A DNA stretch of 33,683 nucleotides. Source: Akkermansiaceae bacterium UBA3385 (GTDB lineage Bacteria; Verrucomicrobiota; Verrucomicrobiia; Verrucomicrobiales; Akkermansiaceae). This document shows positions 8,321-15,515 of this stretch, one piece after another. The position numbers were made by a program, and so were the translations under genes. Numbering within the stretch: the first letter of the stretch is position 1; each line of letters opens with the position of its first letter. The notes under the pieces are model-generated. The model saw nothing but the letters and a program-made list of their open reading frames with translations, was not told the DNA's origin and searched no databases. The DNA lies in NCBI GenBank assembly GCA_002358905.1, contig DEPT01000042.1:1-33683 (forward strand), read 5' to 3'.

Positions 8321-8596
8321 TTACCGGTGGCTGTGCAAACGACGGTATGCCGCCCGCATGCACAGCAGACTGACAAGCAGCATGAAGCTTGTACCCAGCA
8401 ATGCCGGCACCCAGTTCACCTGCTCCCCGCCCTGTAACAGACGCACCCACGATGCAAGCGGCAACGCTGCCACTACCACCGCCAGTGCCACCCATGCAAC
8501 CGATACGGCAACACGACGAGCCGCGCGTTGCTGCGGGCGCGTATGCCGGCGCAACGTCATCTCTTCTACTTTCTTCTTACGGTATTTGCCACCCAT
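8321..8596 (-). CDS. Small two-TM membrane protein
   Basis: A 91-residue protein that I do not recognise. The first 27 residues are strongly basic (MGGKYRKKK..., RRHTRPQQRAARR), followed by two hydrophobic segments at about 28-50 (VAVSVAWVALAVVVAALPL) and about 61-80 (WVPALLGTSFMLLVSLLCM), and a short basic tail. The positive-inside rule puts both ends in the cytoplasm. It lies just upstream of the membrane repeat protein on the same strand (56-nt gap) and divergent from pgk. Confidence 0.6.
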   Translation of the reverse strand: MGGKYRKKKVEEMTLRRHTRPQQRAARRVAVSVAWVALAVVVAALPLASWVRLLQGGEQVNWVPALLGTSFMLLVSLLCMRAAYRRLHSHR

Positions 8597-8677
8597 ATTG
8601 TTCTAAGACTTTACCACATGAATCAGCTTTGGCAAGCTAATTCAGCCTATTTTTCCTTGCATTGCATTGATTTAGCC

Positions 8678-8705
8678 TTGAAAAACGAAGATTTTCCGCT
8701 AAAAT
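8678..8705 (+). promoter_or_regulatory. Candidate sigma70-type promoter for pgk
   Basis: TTGAAA (8678-8683), a 16-nt spacer, then TAAAAT (8700-8705), 57 nt before the pgk start. A second TATAAT at 8749-8754 lies only 7 nt before the ATG and could give a leaderless transcript, but no good -35 accompanies it. Confidence 0.45.
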
Positions 8706-8761
8706 ACGCCGCGCAGGACCGCAAGAGTCCTGAAAACTTCAACCCCATTATAATAGTAACT

Positions 8762-9961
8762 ATGGCTAAACTCACTGTACGCGACCTCGACGTCGCCGGC
8801 AAGGAAGTGCTCATGCGCGTTGACTTCAACGTGCCCATGAAGGATGGCAAGATTACGAACGATGCCCGTATCGTGGCTGCTCTGCCCACCATCAAGTACC
8901 TGCTCGAGAACGGCGCCCGCCTTGTTCTCTGCTCCCACCTGGGCCGCCCCGAAGGTACCGGCTACCAGGCTGAGTTCTCTCTGGCTGCTGCTGCCGAATG
9001 CCTTTCCCAGCACCTGGGCAAGCCCGTTGCCTTCGTTCCCGAGACCATCGGTGAGGCCGCCACGGCTGCCCGCGCCGCCCTCAAGGATGGCGATGTGATG
9101 CTGCTCGACAACGTGCGCTTCGACAAGAAGGAGAAGAAGAACGACCCCGAGTTCGCCAAGGCTCTGCTGGGTGACGCCACCCTGTACGTGAACGACGCTT
9201 TCGGTTCTGCCCACCGCGCCCACGCCTCCACCGAGGGTGTGACCCACTTCGCCGAGAAGTCCGCCATGGGCTTCCTCATCGAGCGCGAGCTGGAGTACCT
9301 TGAGGGCAAGCTGAGCTCCCCCGAGCAGCCCTTCGTGGTAATCATGGGCGGCGCCAAGGTTTCCGACAAGATTCAGGTGCTCTCCAAGCTCATGGAGAAG
9401 AGCCAGACCTTCATCATCGGCGGCGCTATGGCCAACACCTTTCTGGCTGCCCAGGGCCACGATGTAGGCAACTCCAAGATTGAGGCCGACAAGCTCGACC
9501 TTGCCAACCAGATTCTGGCCGACGCCAAGGCCAAGGGCGTGACCTTCGTGCTGCCCGCCGACACCCGCTACACCTTCAAGTTCGAGGAAGGCGCAGAGAC
9601 CTTCTGCACCGCTCCCTGGGCTGAGGGTGGTTCCGTGCCCGCCGAGGGCATGGGCATCGACATCGGCGACAAGGCCATCGAAGAGTTCTGCGGCATCCTC
9701 AAGGGCGCCAAGACCGTGCTCTGGAACGGCCCGCTGGGCGTGTTCGAGCTCGACTCCTTCGCCAAGGGCACCAAGGCTATCGCCGAATGCCTCGCCGAGA
9801 GCGACTGCACCTCCATCGTGGGTGGTGGTGACTCCGTGACCGCAGCCAAGAAGTTCAAGGTAGCCGACAAGCTTTCCTTCTGCTCCACGGGTGGCGGCGC
9901 CTCCCTCGAGCTGCTGGAAGGCAAGGTGCTTCCCGGCATCGGCTCCCTGAGCGAGAAGTAA
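8762..9961 (+). CDS. pgk: Phosphoglycerate kinase
   Basis: Transfers phosphate from 1,3-bisphosphoglycerate to ADP in glycolysis; cytoplasmic. The ATG at 8762 gives a 399-residue protein of normal family length beginning MAKLTVRDLD; the frame stays open further upstream but that part has no family resemblance. Visible motifs are RVDFNVPM (substrate-binding Asp/Asn), CSHLGRP, VNDAFGSAHRAHAS, GGAKVSDKI and the C-terminal nucleotide-binding GGGDS. Codon use is strongly biased to C-ending codons, as in highly expressed genes. It ends in a strong terminator and appears monocistronic. Confidence 0.98.
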   Translation: MAKLTVRDLDVAGKEVLMRVDFNVPMKDGKITNDARIVAALPTIKYLLENGARLVLCSHLGRPEGTGYQAEFSLAAAAECLSQHLGKPVAFVPETIGEAATAARAALKDGDVMLLDNVRFDKKEKKNDPEFAKALLGDATLYVNDAFGSAHRAHASTEGVTHFAEKSAMGFLIERELEYLEGKLSSPEQPFVVIMGGAKVSDKIQVLSKLMEKSQTFIIGGAMANTFLAAQGHDVGNSKIEADKLDLANQILADAKAKGVTFVLPADTRYTFKFEEGAETFCTAPWAEGGSVPAEGMGIDIGDKAIEEFCGILKGAKTVLWNGPLGVFELDSFAKGTKAIAECLAESDCTSIVGGGDSVTAAKKFKVADKLSFCSTGGGASLELLEGKVLPGIGSLSEK

Positions 9962-9987
9962 AGCCCCGCGCTTTATACCACATTTCC

Positions 9988-10028
9988 AACCACCGGCTTG
10001 CACCACGCAGGCCGGTGGTTTTCTTTTT
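9988..10028 (+). terminator. Intrinsic terminator of pgk
   Basis: A 13-bp stem (AACCACCGGCTTG at 9988-10000 against 10008-10020, one G-U pair) with a 7-nt loop is followed by a T-rich run (TTTTCTTTTTAT), 27 nt after the pgk stop. Confidence 0.92.
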
Positions 10029-10030
10029 AT

Positions 10031-10064
10031 TCAATAGTCAATTGTCATTTGTCAATCGTCAATT
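10031..10064. repeat. Heptamer tandem repeat, consensus AATNGTC
   Basis: Four consecutive 7-nt units (AATAGTC, AATTGTC, ATTTGTC, AATCGTC) plus a partial fifth lie between the pgk terminator and the glycosidase start. Two other period-7 tracts occur in this window (12341-12375 and 25714-25741). Confidence 0.7.
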
Positions 10065-10132
10065 CCCCTATTTGCCTTGCCCACACAGGCAAAGTGTGCT
10101 ACCCTCTCCCCGCGAACCTATTCGGCAATTTT

Positions 10133-12058
10133 ATGATTATTCAGAACGAATTCATCAGCATCAATATCGAAACCGCCGGCCGCCGCCTGGCCAGCGTGCT
10201 CGTGCAGGACAAAATCAACGGCCGCAGCTATGACCTGGGCAAGGAGGTATTCACCATCCAACTGCAGGAGGCCAAGACCGACGAGGCCTGCTCCAAGAAG
10301 GAATACACCGATGTGTGCCTGCCGCTCAGTGCGCAGGATCTGATGTGCGGCGAGCTGAGCTGCACCGATATTGCTGCCGATGCCTCCGCCCGCCGTCTGG
10401 TGGAGCGCCGCGCCGGACAGCGCGCCTCCCTGCCCTTTGCCGTGACCACGGATGGCTACAAGCTTGAGTGGTGGGTGGAGCTGCGCGAGGGCCAGCCCTA
10501 CTTCCGCACCGGTCTGAATATCACCCCCATGCAGTTTGCCATGCCCGCCCGCAAGCTGACCCTCCTGAATGTGACCACCCCCGAGGCCCGCGTGGAGGGC
10601 AGCGTGAAGGGTGCCCCCATTGTGGCCGCAGGCAACCGCCTGTTCGCCGGCGTGGAAAGTCCGCTGTGCACCAGCGAGACCACAGCAACCGGCTTCATGT
10701 GCTCTCTGGAGCGCACCACCCACCTGCCCGCCCGCACCATGAGCAGCATCTCCGCCGTCATGGGCTTCTGCCAGCCCGGGCAGCTGCGCCGCACCTTCCA
10801 GCTGGCCTACCTGAACGAGGAACGCGCCCGCGCCTATTTCCCCCTGCTCAACTACAACACCTGGTACGATATCGGCTACTTCACCCGCTACAACGAACAG
10901 GACGTGCTGGACACCGTGCGCCTTTTCGGCGAGGAGCTGGTGGTGAAGCGCGGCGCAGTGATGGATTCCTTCCTTTTCGACGACGGCTGGGACGACACCG
11001 AAACCCTCTGGCAGTTCCACGCCGGCATGCCCAACGAGTTCCGCGAGGCCCGCAAGCTGGCCGAAAGCTACGGAGCACAGCCGGGCGTGTGGTTCTCCCC
11101 CTGGGGTGGCTATGGCCAGCCCAAGCTGAACCGCCTGGCCGCCGCGGGTGATACCTACGAGACCAACGAGCGAGGCTTCGCCCTCTCCGGCCCGAAATAC
11201 TATGAGCTTTTCCGCGATATGTGCCTGCACATGATTCGAGAAAACGGCGCCAACCACTTCAAGCTGGACGGCTGCTCCGGCATGGCCGAGTCCGCCCCCG
11301 GCTCCCGCTTCGGCTCCGATTTCGAGGCTGCTATCTCCCTCATAGAGGAGCTGCGCGCCGAGCGTCCGGATATCTTCATCAACCTCACCACCGGCACCTG
11401 GGCCAGCCCGTTCTGGTTCGGCATTGCGGACTCCGTGTGGCGCGGCAACTGGGACCACGATTTCTGCGGCGAAGGCACCGCCCGCCAGCAGTGGATTACC
11501 TTCCGCGATGCGATGATTTACGCGCACAACGTCAAGATTTCCCCGCTCTTCCCCATCAACTCGCTCATGACCCACGGCGTTATCTACAACAAGGGCGCAC
11601 GCGGGCTCACCACCACCGAGGGCAATGACCTGGCCGACGAAATCTGGAGCGGACTGGGCCTGGGCACCCAGATGCAGGAACTCTACATCACCCCCTCCAT
11701 GATGCAACCCCACGAGTGGGACACCCTGGCCGCCGCCGCCAAGTGGACCCGAGCCAACGCCGCCACCATGGTAGACAGCCACTGGATAGGTGGTGACCCC
11801 GCCGCACTTGAGGCCTACGGCTTCGCCTCCTGGAGCCCGGAGAAGGGCATCCTCGTACTGCGCAACCCTGCCGCCACAGCACAGAACTTCAGCTTCGACC
11901 CCGCCGCCGTATTTGAGCTGCCGCTGGGCGCCCCGCTGAGCTACACCCTCAGCTCCCCCAAGGGCGACACCCTGCCCGCCACAGCACAAGCTGGCAAACC
12001 CACCACCCTGCACCTGGAGCCCTTCCAGGTACTCGTCATCGAGGCCACCCCTTGCTAA
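10133..12058 (+). CDS. Alpha-galactosidase-like glycoside hydrolase (clan GH-D, GH36-like)
   Basis: A 641-residue protein starting at the ATG at 10133; upstream in-frame sequence runs into the pgk terminator and is not coding. An N-terminal beta-sandwich (about 1-240) precedes a TIM barrel with the GH-D landmarks FLFDDGWDD and FKLDGCSG, whose Asp is the expected nucleophile. A later Asp in the WRGNWDHDF region is a candidate acid/base, and a C-terminal beta domain follows from about 560. No signal peptide is seen, so the substrate is probably a small imported or intracellular alpha-galactoside rather than secreted mucin. Substrate specificity is not readable from the sequence. It is followed directly by a terminator. 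Confidence 0.8.
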   Translation: MIIQNEFISINIETAGRRLASVLVQDKINGRSYDLGKEVFTIQLQEAKTDEACSKKEYTDVCLPLSAQDLMCGELSCTDIAADASARRLVERRAGQRASLPFAVTTDGYKLEWWVELREGQPYFRTGLNITPMQFAMPARKLTLLNVTTPEARVEGSVKGAPIVAAGNRLFAGVESPLCTSETTATGFMCSLERTTHLPARTMSSISAVMGFCQPGQLRRTFQLAYLNEERARAYFPLLNYNTWYDIGYFTRYNEQDVLDTVRLFGEELVVKRGAVMDSFLFDDGWDDTETLWQFHAGMPNEFREARKLAESYGAQPGVWFSPWGGYGQPKLNRLAAAGDTYETNERGFALSGPKYYELFRDMCLHMIRENGANHFKLDGCSGMAESAPGSRFGSDFEAAISLIEELRAERPDIFINLTTGTWASPFWFGIADSVWRGNWDHDFCGEGTARQQWITFRDAMIYAHNVKISPLFPINSLMTHGVIYNKGARGLTTTEGNDLADEIWSGLGLGTQMQELYITPSMMQPHEWDTLAAAAKWTRANAATMVDSHWIGGDPAALEAYGFASWSPEKGILVLRNPAATAQNFSFDPAAVFELPLGAPLSYTLSSPKGDTLPATAQAGKPTTLHLEPFQVLVIEATPC

Positions 12059-12082
12059 GCCTTGGCAAGCCACCGCGATTTC

Positions 12083-12106
12083 ATCCCCGCCCGTAAAGGC
12101 GGGGAT
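12083..12106 (+). terminator. Intrinsic terminator of glycosidase gene
   Basis: A 9-bp GC-rich stem (ATCCCCGCC at 12083-12091 against 12098-12106) with loop CGTAAA is followed by TTCGTTT. It lies 25 nt after the stop codon. Confidence 0.85.
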
Positions 12107-12208
12107 TTCGTTTCCCCCGCCAAGGCTTCGCAAAAGCGACGTCTATTTTCCCCCTGCGGCAAACAGATAAACTAACCTCTTGCCTATCAGAACGGGGTGC
12201 GTAAGATA

Positions 12209-12331
12209 ATGAACGTTATGACCACCATTCGTATCATCATCATTGCCGCCGCCCTGCTCGGGCTTTCCGCCTGCAGCTTCGATGCCAGTTTCTCCACCCC
12301 CAACTTCGAAAACAGAAAGACGGGCCGCTAA
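12209..12331 (+). CDS. 40-residue putative lipoprotein
   Basis: A small open frame encoding 40 residues with a hydrophobic signal (IRIIIIAAALLGLSAC) and a lipobox LSAC at residues 19-22, giving an 18-residue acylated mature peptide that begins CSFDASFST. Size and layout resemble entericidin-like small lipoproteins, but I see no specific match. The start ATG at 12209 could be replaced by the ATG at 12218. It is isolated between the glycosidase terminator and the convergent uvrC. Confidence 0.6.
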   Translation: MNVMTTIRIIIIAAALLGLSACSFDASFSTPNFENRKTGR

Positions 12332-12340
12332 TCAGCACGC

Positions 12341-12375
12341 ATTAATCACAAATCATTAATCAATACTTAATTTTC
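12341..12375. repeat. Degenerate heptamer repeat next to uvrC stop
   Basis: Period-7 AT-rich units (ATTAATC, ACAAATC, ATTAATC, AATACTT, AATTTTC) run into the last codons of uvrC on the minus strand. The period matches the tracts at 10031-10064 and 25714-25741, although the unit differs. Confidence 0.45.
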
Positions 12376-13917
12376 TTTCAGCCATTGGCTGAAGTTCTGC
12401 GCCCACTTCAGGGAAATGCCGGGCAGCTCTGCCAGCTCCTCCGGGCTGCGGGAGCGGATGCCCGGCACCGTGTGGAACCGCGCCAGCAGCAACTCCTTGC
12501 GCCGCGGAGTCATGGAGGGGTATGCATCCAGCTTACTCTCCCGCACACGCTTGCGCACCAGAAGCTCGTTGTAATTATTCGCAAAGCGGTGCGCCTCATC
12601 GCGCAGACGCTGAAGCAGACGCAGCGCGCCGCACTCGTGGCTGAGCACCAGCGGCTCGCTCTGCCCCGGCAGGTAAATCTCCTCATCACGCTTGGCCAAG
12701 CCCACCACCGGCATCTGCTGCAGACCTATCTCTGCCAGCACCTGCACCGCAATGGCCAGCTGACCCTTGCCGCCGTCCACCACCACCAGGTCCGGCACCT
12801 TGATAGGCGCCTTTCCCTCTGCCCCCAGCTCCTTGAGCCAGGCATACATATCCACCCCCTCCGGCTTTGCAAACAGGGCGCTGCTCTCATTCACAATGCG
12901 CGAATAGCGGCGGCGCACCACCTCCAGCATCGAGGCAAAATCATTCTGCCCATCCACCCCCTTGATACGGTAGCGGCGGTAAGCCGCATTGTCCGGCCGG
13001 CCATTCGTGAAGCGCACCATACTGGCCACAATGTGGTTGCTGGAGAGGTTCGAAATATCGAAACACTCCATCACCGCCGGCGGCTGCGGCATACCCAGAT
13101 ACCCCGCCAGCTCCGCCAGGTCGCGGTCCGGGTCCACCGTGCCGGGTAAATCCGGCGAGCGGCGGGTGAAGCGCCGCGTGGGCTCCAGGGTTTTGATGAT
13201 ATTCTCGCGCACATCGCGCAAGCGGGCGGCCTGCTCAAAATCCAGGCGTTCGGAAGCCTCCATCATCTCCTGCGTGAGCGCATCCAGATGCGCCTGGCGC
13301 CCACGCCCCTCCAGCAGACCCAGGGCCGACTCAAACTGCTCCCGGTACTCCTCCGGCGAAATGCGCCCCACGCACGGTGCCGAGCAGTGGCGAATCTCAT
13401 CATCGTGGCAGTGGCGGTACTGCTCCTCCCCCGGGTGGCGGCAGGTGCAGGTACGCAAGCGGAACCGGTGGTTCAGCCACTCCACCGTCTCCTTCAGCGC
13501 GGTGGCATGTACAAACGGGCCTATGTAGCGCGCCCCGTCATCCTTGCGCAGACGCACCAGCGAAAAACGCGGAAACTCCTCCTGGCGGCTTGCCCGCAGC
13601 AGATAATACCGCTTATCATCGCGCAGCTGCACATTATAATGCGGGCGATACTCCTTGATGAGCTTCTGCTCCAGAATCAGCGACTCCTGCTCGTTGCGCA
13701 CCTCGTAATAATCGAAATCCACAATCGCCGCAATCAGCGCTCGCGTCTTGCCATTCTCCAGCGTAGCGCGAGAGGGCGAAAAATAATTGGCCAGCCGCCG
13801 GTGCAGATCCTTCGCCTTCCCCACATAAATCACGCCACCGCCCTCCCCCTTCATCAGATACACCCCGGGGCAGTGCGGCGTCCGCCTCCATTTCTCCTTG
13901 AGGTCGACCTTCGGCAT
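12367..13917 (-). CDS. uvrC: Excinuclease ABC subunit C
   Basis: Makes the dual incisions in nucleotide excision repair with UvrA/UvrB. The 516-residue protein has the GIY-YIG nuclease (PGVYLM and IYVGKAKDLHRRL, about residues 18-45), a Cys-rich stretch (CTCRHP...CSAPC) and a UVR motif for UvrB binding (about 214-248, MMEASERLDFEQAARLRD). The RNase H-like 5'-incision domain shows ECFDISN and VVDGGKGQL, and a short helix-hairpin-helix end follows (VPGIRS...LPGIS). It is shorter than the usual 590-610 residues, mainly through compact linkers; no domain is missing. The recombinase gene lies 131 nt upstream on the same strand. Confidence 0.96.
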   Translation of the reverse strand: MPKVDLKEKWRRTPHCPGVYLMKGEGGGVIYVGKAKDLHRRLANYFSPSRATLENGKTRALIAAIVDFDYYEVRNEQESLILEQKLIKEYRPHYNVQLRDDKRYYLLRASRQEEFPRFSLVRLRKDDGARYIGPFVHATALKETVEWLNHRFRLRTCTCRHPGEEQYRHCHDDEIRHCSAPCVGRISPEEYREQFESALGLLEGRGRQAHLDALTQEMMEASERLDFEQAARLRDVRENIIKTLEPTRRFTRRSPDLPGTVDPDRDLAELAGYLGMPQPPAVMECFDISNLSSNHIVASMVRFTNGRPDNAAYRRYRIKGVDGQNDFASMLEVVRRRYSRIVNESSALFAKPEGVDMYAWLKELGAEGKAPIKVPDLVVVDGGKGQLAIAVQVLAEIGLQQMPVVGLAKRDEEIYLPGQSEPLVLSHECGALRLLQRLRDEAHRFANNYNELLVRKRVRESKLDAYPSMTPRRKELLLARFHTVPGIRSRSPEELAELPGISLKWAQNFSQWLKEN

Positions 13918-14048
13918 AGCTGCATCTTAGCAGAACTCAGACCGGAAATCAATGACGAACCACCCACGCACCACAAGCCCCCGGCGCAAGGGTGGGAATG
14001 GGCCAGGTATTTTCTGCGTGATGGTATCTTTCTGAGTTATCAGCGGTT

Positions 14049-15038
14049 TTATTTACAGCTCTGCCAGAAAGCCCTTGCATCTTTTCGCGCGGCAGGGGCC
14101 ATGTAACGGCTGCGCAGGAGCGATAAATCCCGGTGCCCCATTTCCAGCTGCAGCTCAGGTAAGTTGCGGAAATGAGCGGCATGGTAACTCGCAAAAGTGT
14201 GGCGGCACACATCCGGCACCCATTGGATAAAACCGGCTGCTCGCCGCAAGGCCAGCCAGCGGTTCTGCCAGTTGCGAGGCACCCGGCAATCCTGCGCGCG
14301 CATGCCCGGCAGCGCCCGCAGCGGCACAATGCGCCCGCCGCCCGTCTTGCTCTTCTGCGGGCGGATGATAACCTGCCGTTCCTCCCAGCACACATCTTCG
14401 GCAGTCACACGCTCCACCTCAGCCGGGCGCACCCCGCTGTAAAGCAACAGGCTCAGCGAAAAGCGCATATCGCGGAACCGTCGCTGCTGCACCACCTCGC
14501 GCAAGCGCCCCACCTCCTCATTGCTCAGTGGCACAATCGGCTTTTCCACCACCGGCGGGGCTTCAATACGCGCCACCGGATTCGCATCGCAAAGCTCCTG
14601 CCGGAAACCATAGGCAAAAATACTGTGCAATATCGCCCTGCCCTTGCGGTAGCTGTGTGCGCTATGGCCGAATGCCTCATCCAGAATCCGCCGGCACTGC
14701 GCTGTTGTCATCGCGCGCAGCGGCAGCTGGGCCACACCTTCCACCCGCAGCATTTTCCGCACATAATACCGCAAATCCCGCATCGTCGTCGGCCGCCGCC
14801 CCGCCCGCGCCTCCACACTGGCCCACGCCACCTGCTCAAAACTCTCCGTGCGCTCCGCCGCCTGCACCGCAGCAATCCCCTCCCGCATCACCCGCCGCAC
14901 CAACTCCATCAACTCCACCCGCGGCAATCCTACCGCTCTGCCTCCCAGCCCCTCCACACACTCCATCACCAACCGCGCAGCATCCACTCCCCCTATCGGA
15001 AGAGCCATCATTAGTTCTTTTGTAGTTCTAGTATTCAT
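14049..15038 (-). CDS. Tyrosine recombinase (integrase), paralogue of the one at the left edge
   Basis: A 329-residue tyrosine recombinase from the ATG at 15038; other possible starts are ATGs at 15011 and 15008 or a TTG at 15092. It is colinear with the recombinase at 3-929 over its whole length (shared HSYRKGRAILHSIF, SKTGGGR, PRNWQNRWLALRRAAGF, CRHTFAS). Catalytic residues are the Arg in GVRPAEVE, the Lys in SKTGGG, the Arg in CRHTFAS, the His in EMGH and the Tyr in RSRYMAP. As in the paralogue, the first His of the HxxR box is replaced by Asp (PDVCRH). It lies about 300 nt left of the left direct repeat of the accessory island and could have moved it, but no attachment core was identified. 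Confidence 0.92.
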   Translation of the reverse strand: MNTRTTKELMMALPIGGVDAARLVMECVEGLGGRAVGLPRVELMELVRRVMREGIAAVQAAERTESFEQVAWASVEARAGRRPTTMRDLRYYVRKMLRVEGVAQLPLRAMTTAQCRRILDEAFGHSAHSYRKGRAILHSIFAYGFRQELCDANPVARIEAPPVVEKPIVPLSNEEVGRLREVVQQRRFRDMRFSLSLLLYSGVRPAEVERVTAEDVCWEERQVIIRPQKSKTGGGRIVPLRALPGMRAQDCRVPRNWQNRWLALRRAAGFIQWVPDVCRHTFASYHAAHFRNLPELQLEMGHRDLSLLRSRYMAPAARKDARAFWQSCK

Positions 15039-15238
15039 CGTGGTAGTTACGCACACAGAATCCTGCATCATTCCCGCATGGGCAACAAACAAGCATATAG
15101 AATTTTATGCATACGCTGAGCTTCTTGATAAAAGAGACAAATTTGCAAGAGATTTATCCCTTGCCCCGATTATTGTGCGATAGCACAAACGCATAAGAAT
15201 GGACGACCTCAAATTGCAAGCAAATAAACAAATCTCCT

Positions 15239-15276
15239 GAAACGCTCCCGGCTGGTCACCGGGGGCGTTTCTGTTT
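15239..15276 (+). terminator. Orphan intrinsic terminator
   Basis: A 13-bp stem, GAAACGCTCCCGG (15239-15251) against CCGGGGGCGTTTC (one G-U pair), with loop CTGGTCA, is followed by TGTTTT. No plus-strand gene of normal size precedes it. Confidence 0.75.
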
Positions 15277-15340
15277 TGGGGCATGATCCCCTGCCCTGTG
15301 GCTGAGCAGATTGCAGTAGGGAACTTCTTTTGCCTTGTTG

Positions 15341-15385
15341 CTTTCCAGGGCCTGGGCAAATTTGCATTTTCTTCTTGCCGGTATC
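15341..15385 (+). repeat. Left copy of 45-nt direct repeat flanking the island
   Basis: Begins CTTTCC and contains GCAAATTTGCATTTTCTTCT, then TGCCGGTATC. The last 30 nt match 24442-24471 at 27 positions with one 1-nt gap; the first 15 nt match less well. Same orientation, 9.1 kb apart. Confidence 0.6.
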
Positions 15386-15515
15386 TTTATGGTTTATCGG
15401 CGTGAGCTAACTTGTGCTTTTCTGTGAGTAAATCTTTGTAATTTTACAGTTCATCCGCAATTGCAGCTGTTATATGTCCACTCATAATGTGCACCAGCGC
15501 ACATTTGATTCACAT

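Larger units (their letters stand above)
15039..15515. other. Gene-free stretch at left edge of the accessory island
   Basis: No convincing protein gene. It contains a plus-strand terminator without an obvious upstream gene, a 13-codon frame (ATG at 15199, MDDLKLQANKQIS) ending just before that hairpin, and the left copy of the 45-nt direct repeat. A small plus-strand transcript is possible. Confidence 0.4.

Noticed and set aside
8528..8761. N-terminal extension of pgk
   Set aside because: The added residues overlap a divergent gene and the promoter and have no PGK similarity; the ATG at 8762 gives the normal protein.
8699..10006. 435-codon frame on the minus strand opposite pgk
   Set aside because: Shadow of pgk; it crosses the pgk terminator and has low-complexity Gly/Val/Leu composition.
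10118..12133. 671-codon frame on the minus strand opposite the glycosidase
   Set aside because: It is antisense to a gene with clear catalytic motifs; its Gly/His/Ala-rich composition is the usual mirror of GC-rich coding DNA.
15389..15427. 12-codon frame after the left repeat (MVYRRELTCAFL) as a gene or leader
   Set aside because: Too short, and no -10 box is found at the right distance from the TTGCCG in the left repeat.
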